NCBI GenBank assembly: GCA_001632425.1
Contig: KV425553.1
Location: 785,498 to 849,497 of the forward strand
DNA length: 64,000 bases
DNA from: Neolentinus lepideus HHB14362 ss-1
Taxonomy: Eukaryota > Basidiomycota > Agaricomycetes > Gloeophyllales > Gloeophyllaceae
Direction: 5' to 3'
In this document: positions 1 to 10,134 of the stretch, one piece after another
Layout: each line of letters opens with the position of its first letter
How positions within the stretch are numbered: the first letter of the stretch is position 1
Position numbers and translations under genes: made by a program
The notes under the pieces: model-generated
Database searches by the model: none
What the model was told of the DNA's origin: nothing
What the model saw: only the letters and a program-made list of their open reading frames with translations

Positions 1-186
1 AGCTATCCTGAGATCCATCACGAGGCTCTCGAATTCGTTTTCCCAAGGTACGCTGCGTATTCACTTAAATTCTCCATCGCATCTTGTCTGACATGAATAC
101 TTCCTCCAAATAGGTGGGACGAAGTCGCCAACTCCGAAGACCAGCTGAAGAGCCTGACAAAGAAGAACGCCTTGACCGGAAAATGA
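1..186 (+). CDS. 3' end of an SGNH/GDSL esterase, copy A (partial)
   Basis: The window opens inside the next-to-last exon (1-47). An intron at 48-113 (GT...AG) leads to the last exon at 114-186, which ends in TGA. The readable C-terminus begins SYPEIHHEALEF and aligns with the C-termini of the two complete esterase copies downstream; the intron position and phase are the same. The last exon differs more from copies B and C than those two differ from each other, so copy A is an older or independently diverged paralogue. The catalytic blocks lie outside the window. Seen directly: the frame, the intron and the similarity. The enzyme class is inferred from the complete copies. Confidence 0.7.
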
Positions 187-772
187 GAGCAAGGGGTAAA
201 GGTGAAGATTCAGAAAACAAGCCAGAGGCATTGCACGCTGTAGAGCTCAAGCTAGATCCTCGAGATCAATGGCGGTCAATTAGCGAGTGTGATCTGTCAT
301 GTTGGGATGTGCCTCTCAACGGATTACATCACCTGGGGCGATTTATGAAATTTCGAGACCCTAACATTTGTCAGCAAACGTTTGTCGATGCATTTTCCGG
401 GTCGATGACAAAAAGCGACGTGTTATCGGTGGAGAAAGTGAAGACAGGAAGGTTTTGTTAACGGCTGGGATGAACCGGAATCGCAGCCACAATTCCAGCG
501 GAGGGACCGGCCCGATTGTCTTGCTCACCGACGTTGTACCGACGTCGAGAGGACCGAAGGGACTCCGGAATCAATTGCGAGCGATCGCGCCAAGAAGAGT
601 GCTTCATGCTTATTCAGCTCCTGGTCTGATATACTAATACGTTGCAATTTATAATAGACTTTCCCAAAATATGTCAGCCTGAGTCCCCACCGACAGCCCG
701 ACCAATATCTATAAGATGTAGTCGCCGAAGTGGGCCCACTTAGAAAGACTGCCCTCGTTGAAAGGTCGAGCT
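187..772. repeat. Intergenic segment of the esterase tandem unit (first copy)
   Basis: No gene is visible. This 3' flank and spacer are repeated at about 2536-3237 with scattered substitutions and indels. Together with the last exon of copy A (from about 135) and the following esterase gene, the segment forms one unit of a tandem array about 2.2-2.5 kb long. Confidence 0.7.
698..716 (+). promoter_or_regulatory. CCAAT and TATA-like core promoter of esterase copy B
   Basis: A CCAAT pentamer at about 702-706 is followed at once by a TATAAG-type box near 710-715, some 60 bases before the ATG at 773. The same pair stands at the same distance before copy C, so the core promoter was duplicated with the gene. 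Confidence 0.4.
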
Positions 773-1770
773 ATGAATGCGAACGTACAAGACGTCGTCG
801 TCCTCCTGGGAGATTCCATCACAGAATTTGGCTGGGACCCGCACGGGCTCTCTCAGCGCTTAGCACGTATGAACTCGCTTCCCAAGTACTATTCCAACAT
901 GCTGAGACATATCTCCAGAGGCCTATGCTCGAAAGTTCGACGTGATCAACCGTGGATTCTCGGGATACAATACCGAGTGGATCATTCCCGTCTTTGAGCA
1001 GGTCCGTACTCCTACACTTCGCGCTGGACATGGACAAACACAAATCCATCCGTAGTTCTTTGCCAAGTCCCAAGACCAAGCACATCTCCCCAAGGTCCAG
1101 CTCTTGACCATCTGGTTCGGCGCCAACGACGCCTGCATCCCCCCTGAGCCGCAGCACGTCCCTCTGGACGCCTTCACCACTAACCTCTCCAAGCTCGTCA
1201 ACTTCGTCAAATCACCGGACTCACCGTACTACTCTCCATCCACACGCGTGGTTCTAATCACACCACCGCCGGTCTATTCCAAGCAGTGGAATGAAACCCT
1301 TGTCGGCCAAGGCGGCGAGCCGCAAGGCAGGTCGCTCGACTCTTCGCACCGGTACGCGGAGGCAGTGAAGGAGGTCGGGAAGAAAGAGGGCGTTCCCGTG
1401 GTAGACGCGTGGACGGGTATATGGGAGGCAGCCGGGAAGGTGGAGGAGGCATTGAGAAAATACCTGAGCGATGGGCTGCATGTCAACGCAAACGGATACG
1501 CGGTATGCCTCCTTCTTCCAGGACCGGAACTTTGGTCTTACATTCGGAACGCAGGTCGTGTATGACGGTCTTCTGAAGGCGATCAGCGAGAACTATCCAG
1601 CGATCCATCCTGAAGCCCTCCAATTCGTATTCGCACCGTACGAGCCACGCCTTTCGTTTCGGAAGCATCTCCCCACGCTAATTACCACCTCGTTTAGGTT
1701 CGATGAAGTCCAAGAGTCTCAGAACCGCTCGGAAACTCTGATCAAGAGGAATGCCTTCGTCACTAAATAG
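773..1770 (+). CDS. SGNH/GDSL esterase, isoamyl-acetate-hydrolase type, copy B
   Basis: Five exons are read: 773-866, 919-1001, 1056-1502, 1555-1637 and 1698-1770, giving 259 residues without an internal stop. All SGNH blocks are present: GDSIT near the N-terminus (nucleophile Ser), NRGFSGYN (Gly), FGAND (Asn) and DGLH (Asp-His dyad). Block spacing and length match fungal IAH1-like esterases, which hydrolyse short acyl esters such as isoamyl acetate. No signal peptide is seen, so the protein is probably cytosolic. Block V reads DGLHVNANGY, with Val where most members, including copy C, have Pro. The ATG is chosen because translation then starts just before GDSIT. The substrate is inferred from the family. 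Confidence 0.88.
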
Positions 1771-3237
1771 ACGTACAGCGAACAGATCCCAGAGGCTACG
1801 AAGATCTGATTGTAAACCCTAATAGATAAACATTCAGTGTTTTCCTTGGGCTACTTTAAGCCGCTTTGGAGCGGGAAACCTGACCCCTTGAGATACTCCT
1901 GACGTTTACCTCGGTGTTTTCAGCCTACCTGAGACCGCCAAACCGGCAGAATGATCTAAGACGCAGTCAGCAGAAGAGAAAGCAAAGAGGAGTGTAGGAG
2001 GGACGGCGCAGGCCACCATACCTAGGGCATCAACGTTAACTTCCAACGCTTCAAAATTAACGTCTAAAGCGCAAGTACTAATGCGTTGTCCAACCCCTCG
2101 GTATAATTCGACGCTCCACAGATGCAGAACTCACACTGTGATGATGTCGTCCTGCAGAGGAGGGGGATTTAGAACTGGTTTGTGTATATACAGCAAATCT
2201 GTCCCATTATCACTTCCTGGTAAACCCGCTTCATGACAGAGCATCGCTCGTCAATATTGAGAGGGAACCGCCCTTTTGCCGTATAGACAGAGCGCTTTGC
2301 TACAAATACACTACTATTTGGATTCAAACTCACGCAATGGACCAGTCACGTGGATCCAAGAAATGAAGCAAGATACATTGGTTTGATAGTAACTTCCTCG
2401 AATCGTGCGAGACGCCGCGGGGTATACGAAGGTATGATTCAGAATTGAATAACTTTGACGGATCAGAGAGGCCAGCACTGGCAACTTCGAAGACCAGCTG
2501 AAGACCCTGACAAAGAAGAACGCCTGCACCGGCAATGAGAGCAAGGTGTAGAGATGAAAATCCAGAAAAGAAGCCAGAAACGTTGAACGCTGTCACGGTA
2601 GAACTCACCCTAGATCCTCGAGAATCGAGATCAATGAAGAATTGTGATCCGTCATGATAGGATGTATCTGGATACAAGCAACAGATCACTTGGGGTGAAT
2701 TGTTGAAATCGAGACCCTGACGTTGGACAGAAAACGTTTGTCGATGCATTTTCCGGGTGCAGCTGTCGATGACGGAAGTCGGCCAGACATCACGACAAAT
2801 ACCGACGAGTTCGTCCGTATCTTGCATGTACTACACGAGACAATAACGTCGAGGAGCTAACAGTCCTGAAATCACGAAGATGGATTTATCGTGGAGGAAG
2901 AAGGTTTCGTTAACGGCTGCGTTAAAGCTTCTTGGATTCACAGCCACAATTCCAGCGGGGGGATCGGCTGATGATGTTGGTCGCTTGACGCGTAGAAGAC
3001 CGAAGGATCTCCGGAATCAATTGCCAATTGCAATTTGCGAACGATTGAAGAGTACTTCATGCTTATTCAACTCCTAATCAGAGGGGGCCTGCGGGCGCTC
3101 CCTTTTGAGGCAGGAGACCAAACTCTCGTCATATACAGTGATGTCAGTTCCGACCGACAGTCCGACCAATGTCTATAAGATGTAGTCGCTGAAGTGGACC
3201 CGCTTTTTCGTCGTTGACCTCGTTGAAAGATCGAGCT
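1771..3237. repeat. Spacer between esterase copies B and C, with relics of an esterase exon and of the AA14 tail
   Basis: No working gene is seen. Bases 1771-1860 match the 3' flank of copy C. Bases 2289-2475 match 4511-4705, the region downstream of copy C that includes the last codons of the AA14 gene; on the minus strand a short GLSDPSK-like remnant of that tail is readable. The homology stops near 2475. From about 2481 the sequence matches the last exon of esterase copy A (about 135-186) and then the copy A-B spacer. The point near 2475-2481 is therefore the join between two tandem units. Confidence 0.72.
3163..3180 (+). promoter_or_regulatory. CCAAT and TATA-like core promoter of esterase copy C
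   Basis: CCAAT at about 3165-3169 and TATAAGA at about 3174-3180 lie some 60 bases before the ATG at 3238, as in copy B. The two upstream regions are otherwise noticeably diverged, which makes retention of this pair suggestive. Confidence 0.4.
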
Positions 3238-4227
3238 ATGAATGCGAACGTACAAGACGTCGTCGTCCTCCTGGGAGATTCCATCACAGAATTTGGCTGG
3301 GACCCACACGGGCTCGCTCAGCGCTTAGCACGTATGAACTCGCTTTCCCGCTGTTCCAGCATGCTGAGACATATCTGCAGAGGCCTATGCTCGAAAGTTC
3401 GACGTGATCAACCGTGGATTCGCGGGATACAACTCTGAGTGGGTCATTCCCGTCTTTGAGCAGGTACGTACTCCTATGCCTCGCGCTGGACATGGACAAA
3501 CACAAATCCATCTGTAGTTCTTTGCCAAGTCCCAAGATCAAGCACATCTCCCCAAGGTCCAGCTCTTAGCCATCTGGTTCGGTGCCAACGACGCCTGCTT
3601 CCCTCATGAGCCGCAGCACGTCCCTCTAGACGTCTTCACCACTAACCTCTCCAAGCTCGTCAACTATGTCAAATCACCGGACTCGCTGTACTACTCTCCA
3701 TCCACACGCGTGGTTCTAATCACACCGCCGCCGCTCTATCTCAAGCAGTGGAATGAATACCTTGCTGGCGTAGGCGAGGAGCCGCAAGGCAGGTCGCTCG
3801 ACTCCTCGCACCGGTATGCGGAGGCAGTGAAGGAGGTCGGGAAGAAAGAGGGTGTTCCCGTGGTAGACGCGTGGACGGGTATATGGGAGGCAGCGGGGAA
3901 GGTGGAAGAGGCATTGAGAAAATACCTCAAGGATGGGCTGCATCCTAACGCAAACGGATACGCGGTATGTCTCATTCCTCCATGACAGGAACTTTGGTCT
4001 TACATTCGGAACGCAGGTCGTGTATGACGGTCTTCTGAAGGCGATCGGCGAGAGTTATCCGGAGATCCACCCTGAAGCCCTCCAATCCGTATTCGCACGG
4101 TACGAGCCATGCGTTTCGGAAGCATCTCCCCATGCTGATTACCACCTCACTTAGGTTCGATGAAGTTCTAGCGTCTCAAAACCTCTCGAAAACGCTGATC
4201 AAGAGGAATGCCTTCGTTACTAAATAG
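3238..4227 (+). CDS. SGNH/GDSL esterase, isoamyl-acetate-hydrolase type, copy C
   Basis: Five exons (3238-3331, 3381-3463, 3518-3964, 4017-4099, 4155-4227) have lengths and phases identical to copy B and also give 259 residues. GDSIT, FGAND and DGLHPN are intact, so it should be an active serine esterase. Compared with copy B it has RGFAGYN instead of RGFSGYN in block II, the canonical Pro after DGLH, and changes near FGANDAC. These changes cluster around the active site, so the two copies may prefer different acyl esters (inference). Introns are 49-55 bases. The nearest downstream gene is the convergent AA14 oxygenase, whose 3' end lies 453 bases away. Confidence 0.88.
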
Positions 4228-4680
4228 ACGTACAGACAACAGATCCCAGAGGCTACGAAGACCTGATTGTAAACTCTAATAAATAAATATTTCGTGTTTT
4301 CCTCGGCATTGAGATACTAGTCTCCTAACGGTTAGCTCGGTATCTTCAGACTAATGAGTCTCGTTGTCCATGTCAACATTTGATAGGCAGCTGCCTCAGG
4401 CTTTTGCTGTACTCATAATATTGAGCACGTCAATCGCGAAAACAGCGCGGTATGGTATGGGAAGGACTACCGGTAACCCCTACCTCTACCATCGCGCATC
4501 AACACTACCATAGAGCGCTTTGCTACGAATACACTACTATCTGAAATTAAACCCACGCAATGTACCAGTCACGCGAACCCAAGAAATGAAGCAAGATACG
4601 AGATACATTGGTTTGAACGAAACTTCTTCGAGCCGTGCCAGACGCCGGGGGTATAGGGAGGTATGATTAAAGATCATGAG
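4228..4680. other. Convergent spacer between esterase copy C and the AA14 gene
   Basis: No gene is seen. The 3' half (from about 4507) is the second copy of the segment found at 2285-2475. It runs into the last codons of the AA14 gene. Confidence 0.5.
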
Positions 4681-6663
4681 TCACTTCGACAGATCATAAA
4701 GGCCACCAGAGGTCCTTCCGCGTGAGCCGCCGCGTGTCAGGCGAGTAGAAGCGCGAGCGCTTCCTAAGATTTCCGCCGGGGCGATGTTTGCTACGCAGGG
4801 AAGAATCAGCACTAGCAGGCAGTTGCCGGGGCAGTGCGTGACGTACCATTTTCTAGAGCTGCTCGATGCCGTCGCGGACGGACTGGACCCGGACTGTTCA
4901 AGTTGTTTGGGCGGGACAGATTGCGAGGTTGCGGAAGGGGACAAAGAGAGTGTGATGCGTTCAACAGACGATGAAGACGGTGATGGCAAAGCAGATGACA
5001 ACGACGACGACGACGACGACGGACGGTTAAGGTAGATGGTCGTGAGTGATGACGAGATGGGGAAAGAGGCAGAAACAGATGCGGATGAAGAGAGTTTTGC
5101 ACGACATGCGGATGCAGAGGTGTGTGTGAGTGACGGGGTCAAAGAGGAGGAAGAGGAGGAAACTTTTGCAGACGCAGATGTGGACGGTGTGACGAGCACT
5201 TTACTGGTCGCAAGAGCAGTTTCCGTCGAAGAAGAAGTCGACAGTGATGAACCAGTACTACTTGCAAACACCGTTCTCGTCACAAGAACAGTCGCCGTCG
5301 AAGTGCCAGTCGACGAGGGCGACGTAACAGGTGCTGACGATGCGGAGCCAGTAGTCGAAGTCGCTGAGCTCACCTGACTTGAAGTAGCTGTCGCGCTCGC
5401 AGAGGAGCTAGGAGCTCCGCTGCTAGTACTTCCGCGAGACGCTGTCGAGCCCGTGCTGCCGGCGTTCGAGTTGAGAACAGGTAGAGACGCATTCGGACTG
5501 GGTGGAGGGATGGTGAGATACGAATCTTGGAAGATGTCGTTTTGCGCGCCATCCTTGAAGTTGTACAGATCCGTGTAGAAGGGAGGCGAGTAAGTACCTT
5601 CGAACATCTATCATGGAAGAAACGTCAGAAAGAGTACTCGGATGTAGGCGAGATGAGGGAAGGGAAGACCGACGTTGTTGTTCTCCTTCTGGAACCAGTA
5701 GAAGGGCTGCTTAGCGCCGTAGGTACAGTTGCCAAGAGACGCCTCCAGCTTTCCGTTGGCTGGGTCAGCGCCGCATCGGCGAGGGACCTGGGGGGTAGCG
5801 AGCGCAACATCGGAGGTAGAACCAGTCACGTTGCACTGGAACCCATTCATGTAGTCTTTAGGAGAATACCAGTCAGCAACCTTGGTAAGTGGTGCAAAAA
5901 TGATGACTTACTCTGCTCCGAACCACTGTCTGGCTACGGTTACGGATGAAATAAGTACCAAGCTGCGATGAGTATTGGTGCGGGACTCACGGAGTGGATC
6001 CAGAAGAATGCACAAATGCAGCCGCCTGGGGGACACGGAGGCATGCGCTCTGGAACTTGAAAGTCTGTGAACCTGTTCCAAACACAAGTGTGATTCACAC
6101 TGAATATAGTGAAGTCTTCCGGTTGGACCTGCGAGACGTCGCTCTTGTAAGCGATGGCCAGGGAGCAGCTGGAGCAGAGAGATTAGAAATAATATGACGG
6201 TGAATAGGAAAATAGTGACTGTACCCTTTCACGTCGTCGATACCAGTCGTATGATATTCAGATGGAGGACTCCCAGGACAAGGGTCTTCCCCATTCTGAA
6301 TATCTCCACCACCAGAGGAGGCGAAGTAAGAGGTGGCCGACTTGGTGCAGGCAATCTCAAAAGTCGCAGGCTGACCGGCAGGCAACTGGTACACATCCTC
6401 CGCGTGGGGAGGATGGTCGAGATGGCCGTGAAACCACCATTGGTCGAACGACATGGCCATTAAAGGGGCTACAGGACGATTGTCGTAAGGGAAGGTTTGT
6501 TGGGTGACATTGAATCCCCACATAGAGGGATGCCATACAGCTGAAAAAACAAGGTAAATATACGTGGCGAAGTTCCGCACGAAGGAAAGGACGTACAAGC
6601 ATGACCAGCAGCTAGACCAGCTAGATAAGTAAACAAAAGAGTGAATGAGATGCCACGAGACAT
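4681..6663 (-). CDS. AA14-type lytic polysaccharide monooxygenase with long Ser/Thr-rich tail
   Basis: Six exons on the minus strand (6663-6597, 6540-6225, 6168-5991, 5933-5912, 5855-5674, 5607-4681) give about 563 residues. A signal peptide of about 20 residues ends at AAG, and the mature chain starts with His ([12 protein letters not shown]), as the copper histidine brace requires. Further AA14 hallmarks are [40 protein letters not shown] and [10 protein letters not shown]14 enzymes oxidatively cleave xylan coating cellulose fibres in white-rot fungi. A 22-base exon encodes PDSGSEQ. After residue 255 a Ser/Thr/Ala-rich linker of roughly 230 residues leads to a hydrophobic, then basic C-terminus, perhaps a wall- or membrane-associated tail. 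The donor after exon 5 (GTCGGT) is weak, but the join restores the family sequence. Confidence 0.85.
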
Positions 6664-8671
6664 CTGGAGCGAAGGAGTGACTGGAAAAACGAATGTGTGT
6701 AAGTAATTGTACAGTCCTGGGGTATAAGTAATGAAGGCGTAAAGGAGCGTAGAATATCGTTAGAGTTATGGAAGAGACGTCAGATAGAAGACGTCCAGCG
6801 CCCTGGAAACAGAGATGACAGCGGAGCAGTTTCAACCAAAACCCTGAATAGCATTCACTTACGCGCTCTTATATTTCGTCAACAAAAGGTTGTTGGTGAA
6901 CCAAAGGCGGGCTCGGATTCGGCCCCGAACCTATTGTACCTCCATGTGACCGAGTCGCGTCACATCATCTGCTACCTTCCTAGCAGCTAAATCTTCGAAT
7001 TTGCTCCATCTAGAGTTCTTGCAGGGGATTCATTTTCTTACTACCAGTGATGGCCAACGATGATCTCAATACCTAGATGCGCCTTTTACTCAATATCTGT
7101 CAGGCCGCTGGCTTCTCTGGAAGAGAGCTTGTCGAGTGTCACTGCGATCGATAGCGAGGGCTAAGTATGCCAGGAAGAGCTCGACGTCACCACACATTCT
7201 TTCGGTGGATACTTCTGAATATTGAAGATTGCCGAGGACTGTCATCTACAGCTCGCGTATTCTAGTGCAACGGCCGGTCAAGCCATCAAATAACCTGTTG
7301 GGCAATCCAAAATCCAGCGTACGTCTTAGAACGCAGACACGACAATCGCTCCACCTTCTCCGATCAGTCCACGCCTGCGGCTTCGTGGTGATTCTGCAGT
7401 TGCTCGTAATCTGGTTTACTTGTTAAGGTTCTCGCTCGCAATATTTTCGGAAACGTCTGGCCCCTTCTGACGCTGTGAAACCCAGGCTGTGGAGACAAGT
7501 CGCACTTGGTTTAACGCGGATGCTTCCTGTAGGCCTGAGTGGAGAGGCTCGTACTTCGAAGTTGTTGCCACAGGGACTCAGCATTACCCTTCGATTATGG
7601 GATGGCCTCGTGATACGATACCGCATACTTCCACCCTCTCATCGGAACAGCGATGCAAGCACCAAATCCTGACTGATGGTCAAGTAACAGAAATATCCCT
7701 TGTTTCGCCACAATCTCAGAGCGGCTCCGAACCTAGCTCCTGAACTCATTGCCTCATCACCAGATGTGTGGAAGGATTGTGTCGGAGAATTGCTTGCCGT
7801 TCACTCAAGGCGCCTTGGGAACGCCGACACGGACGAAGGACCTTCCACTTAAACATCCATCCTGTTCTCGTGAACATTCCAGTGTGGAGCTCGCAGTGAC
7901 AAAGGCACCGGCTGGTGATGCAGATGTTCACTCTTGAACTGCCTGAGATCCTTTGGTCGTCCTAGCAAAGTGGGTTTTCGAAATGGTAAGACAAGTTCAA
8001 GTTAGCCTCGATACCGGTGGGGTCTCAGCAAAACAGGCTATAGCTCGGCCGGTCTCGATATTCTGGCGAGCGCGAGCGATATTCTTGCCCACTCTCAAGG
8101 CTTCATGATCAGTGAATCGGCTGTCCCGATCAACATGCCCATTCATGTAAGGGTTGGTAGATGGTTGACTAATATGTCCTATGTGCTCGTGATGCTCTTG
8201 CCCGACAGAATTCCTCTATTGCCAGATGAACTTACGCCTGCTCTGGTAAGCAGCTGAATTCAATGTATATCCTAGCTTCTCTCTAATCTCTTGAATGATC
8301 GCATACTCTGGTGAAACGGAGTTCTCTGTGCTCTATCCAATAGTCTCATGGCTGTGTTGGGTCATGATCTCGTCAGCTCGTCAGTGCTACCGACATTTCC
8401 CATGTGGTCAGGTACGAGAGGCTCGTATTCTGCATTTCAGTGTAAACTCCAAAGTATTCCTCTTGGCCTCCAAATATGCCCTGACAATGATTAATTGAAG
8501 CTTGGACTATGTAGACGGATGAGCCCAAGCTGAGAGCACCGCAATTCGACGGCCACGCGTTTGGGCGCCCACGCGAGATGTAGCGCGAATTTTCGTATTC
8601 GAATCTCGATAGGACCGTGGGAGCAATCCCTTAATTCCCTTGGGATAAATCACTGGCAATGCTGTTGTAGG
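6664..8671. other. Gene-poor stretch upstream of the AA14 gene
   Basis: Only short frames without family signatures are visible. It must hold the AA14 promoter next to 6663. Around 7930-8260 there are short spliceable-looking pieces, but nothing I can assign. It may contain decayed genes. Confidence 0.4.
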
Positions 8672-9429
8672 ATGGCGAACCTCATATGCTCCTCCAAGTC
8701 AGGCAACGATTGGGGCCCGAATGACCTCGTCGCTTACAACATACGAATTGTCCACCAAGATTTTGCCACCTTCTTTGGCGTCCCAGACTCCCCCGTTCTT
8801 CATGTTGACGACGAATTTCTCACTGCGCAAGACGCCGCAGCCGCCCGGCGCGATGCCCCCTTCCTCTTGCTCCGAATCATGGAGTTTGCGATGGCGACTG
8901 TGCCTGGCGAAGAGTCTGCTGTAGACAATTTTGCTGTCGAGCTCTTCAAGGCTCTTCATTACATTGGCAGAGATGTGGGTAGAATTGTGAGGACGAGGAA
9001 GGACCTCCCCTTCTGGGTGTGTGGCGAGGAGAGGCATGTTCAGACCGATGTCTGTGTCATGGACTCCACTGCTATCCTGCTGCTCATCCAAGAAGATAAA
9101 CGACATATGGATCGCACCGATCCGGAGCCTCAGCTCGTTGCAGAGACGATCGCAGCGTTCTACAATAACAACCAAACTCGCATGCAAACTCTCGATCAAG
9201 CCCCCGTTGCCAGCAAGGTCATCCCCGGGATAACCATGAAGGGTACAATGCCCACATTCTACATGTCCGTTCTGTTCAATATGGCGAATACCCTGCTCAA
9301 GAGACAGTGCTCTACTCTCATTATCCCGTTGTGCCGAGACCTGCCTGCCGCTATGCTGAGGGTATGAAACCATTGGACAATCGTCGTGTTATTCTGGCTT
9401 GTTATGAGGTTTTCAAGCAATGCCTCTGA
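8672..9429 (+). CDS. Orphan agaricomycete protein with PD-(D/E)XK-like motif, frame broken near the C-terminus
   Basis: From the ATG at 8672 one frame runs open to a stop at 9365-9367. It carries a pattern I associate with a large agaricomycete family of unknown function: NDWGPNDLVAYNI near the start, then TRKDLPFWVCGEERH, TDVCVMD, QEDKRH, DPEPQLVAE and PGITMKGT. The spacing TDVCVMD...QEDK resembles the D...ExK core of PD-(D/E)XK nucleases (inference). The family C-terminus (QYGEYPAQETV ... EGMKPLDNRRV) is found in another frame from about 9277 to the TGA at 9427-9429. No intron fits in the gap, so a small indel near 9270-9277 has broken the frame, or the sequence has an error. An upstream in-frame extension to 8561 is possible. 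Confidence 0.6.
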
Positions 9430-10134
9430 TATCAGCGCTTCTTGGTCAGTCTATCGTATTCTGTGCGTGCGCGGAATCAACATTGAATGTACTTGAATAT
9501 ATATCTTATACCGAGTATACACAGACGAGTCAAGGCTCCTGCATGTATGCCTAAGACATACTTTCCTTCTGTCACCGATCAGATCGCACTAGCCTGAGCT
9601 TCCGATAACAATTCGGAAAACAATATTTTCGCTGTATCCTTGACTTTAATCCAGATTCGGTGTTGATAGCTCTTCCACTACCATATGAGGGAGCGCCGTC
9701 CAGAGATTACAAACACCTTGAGGGAGATACCGAAGCTGTGATCAAGCGCTTGCTCGCGCATCATGGTTACAACTAACGACAAACCAATAGGGAAGCGTAA
9801 GTTGAGACCGCGCTGCTGCTCCGTGGCATACCAAAACTAGGGTTGCTCTGACCACGATACCCCGGCTCAGCGAGCGCCTCTGCGTGAGTTTTCGGAGTTA
9901 TATTAAGAACCATGCTTTGACAGAACCACCGCAATGATAGGATCGGTTTGCCGCCAGCTGATACAGGGCGTTAACGTTCAGACACTAAAAACGGGATGGT
10001 GCCCGGTGGCGCAGTGTGGATTCAGGTACTTAATTGGCTTCCTTCGCATCGGCAGTACAGGAAATCTGAAATTCTCTTCGGTTTATCGTTAGCTGTAATC
10101 GAGAACCTGGCATAGCTTTGCTGTTCATGAAGCA
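9430..10134. other. Intergenic, no gene seen
   Basis: No open frame or known signal is recognised. It should hold the promoter of the gene starting at 10135. Confidence 0.4.

Noticed and set aside
4784..5377. Open, strongly acidic frames on the plus strand opposite the AA14 tail
   Set aside because: They are antisense images of the Ser/Thr codons in the AA14 tail; no splice or family support.
7229..7937. Cluster of short frames with an F-box-like feel upstream of the orphan nuclease-like gene
   Set aside because: No clear F-box motif or continuous exon chain could be built, so no gene is claimed.
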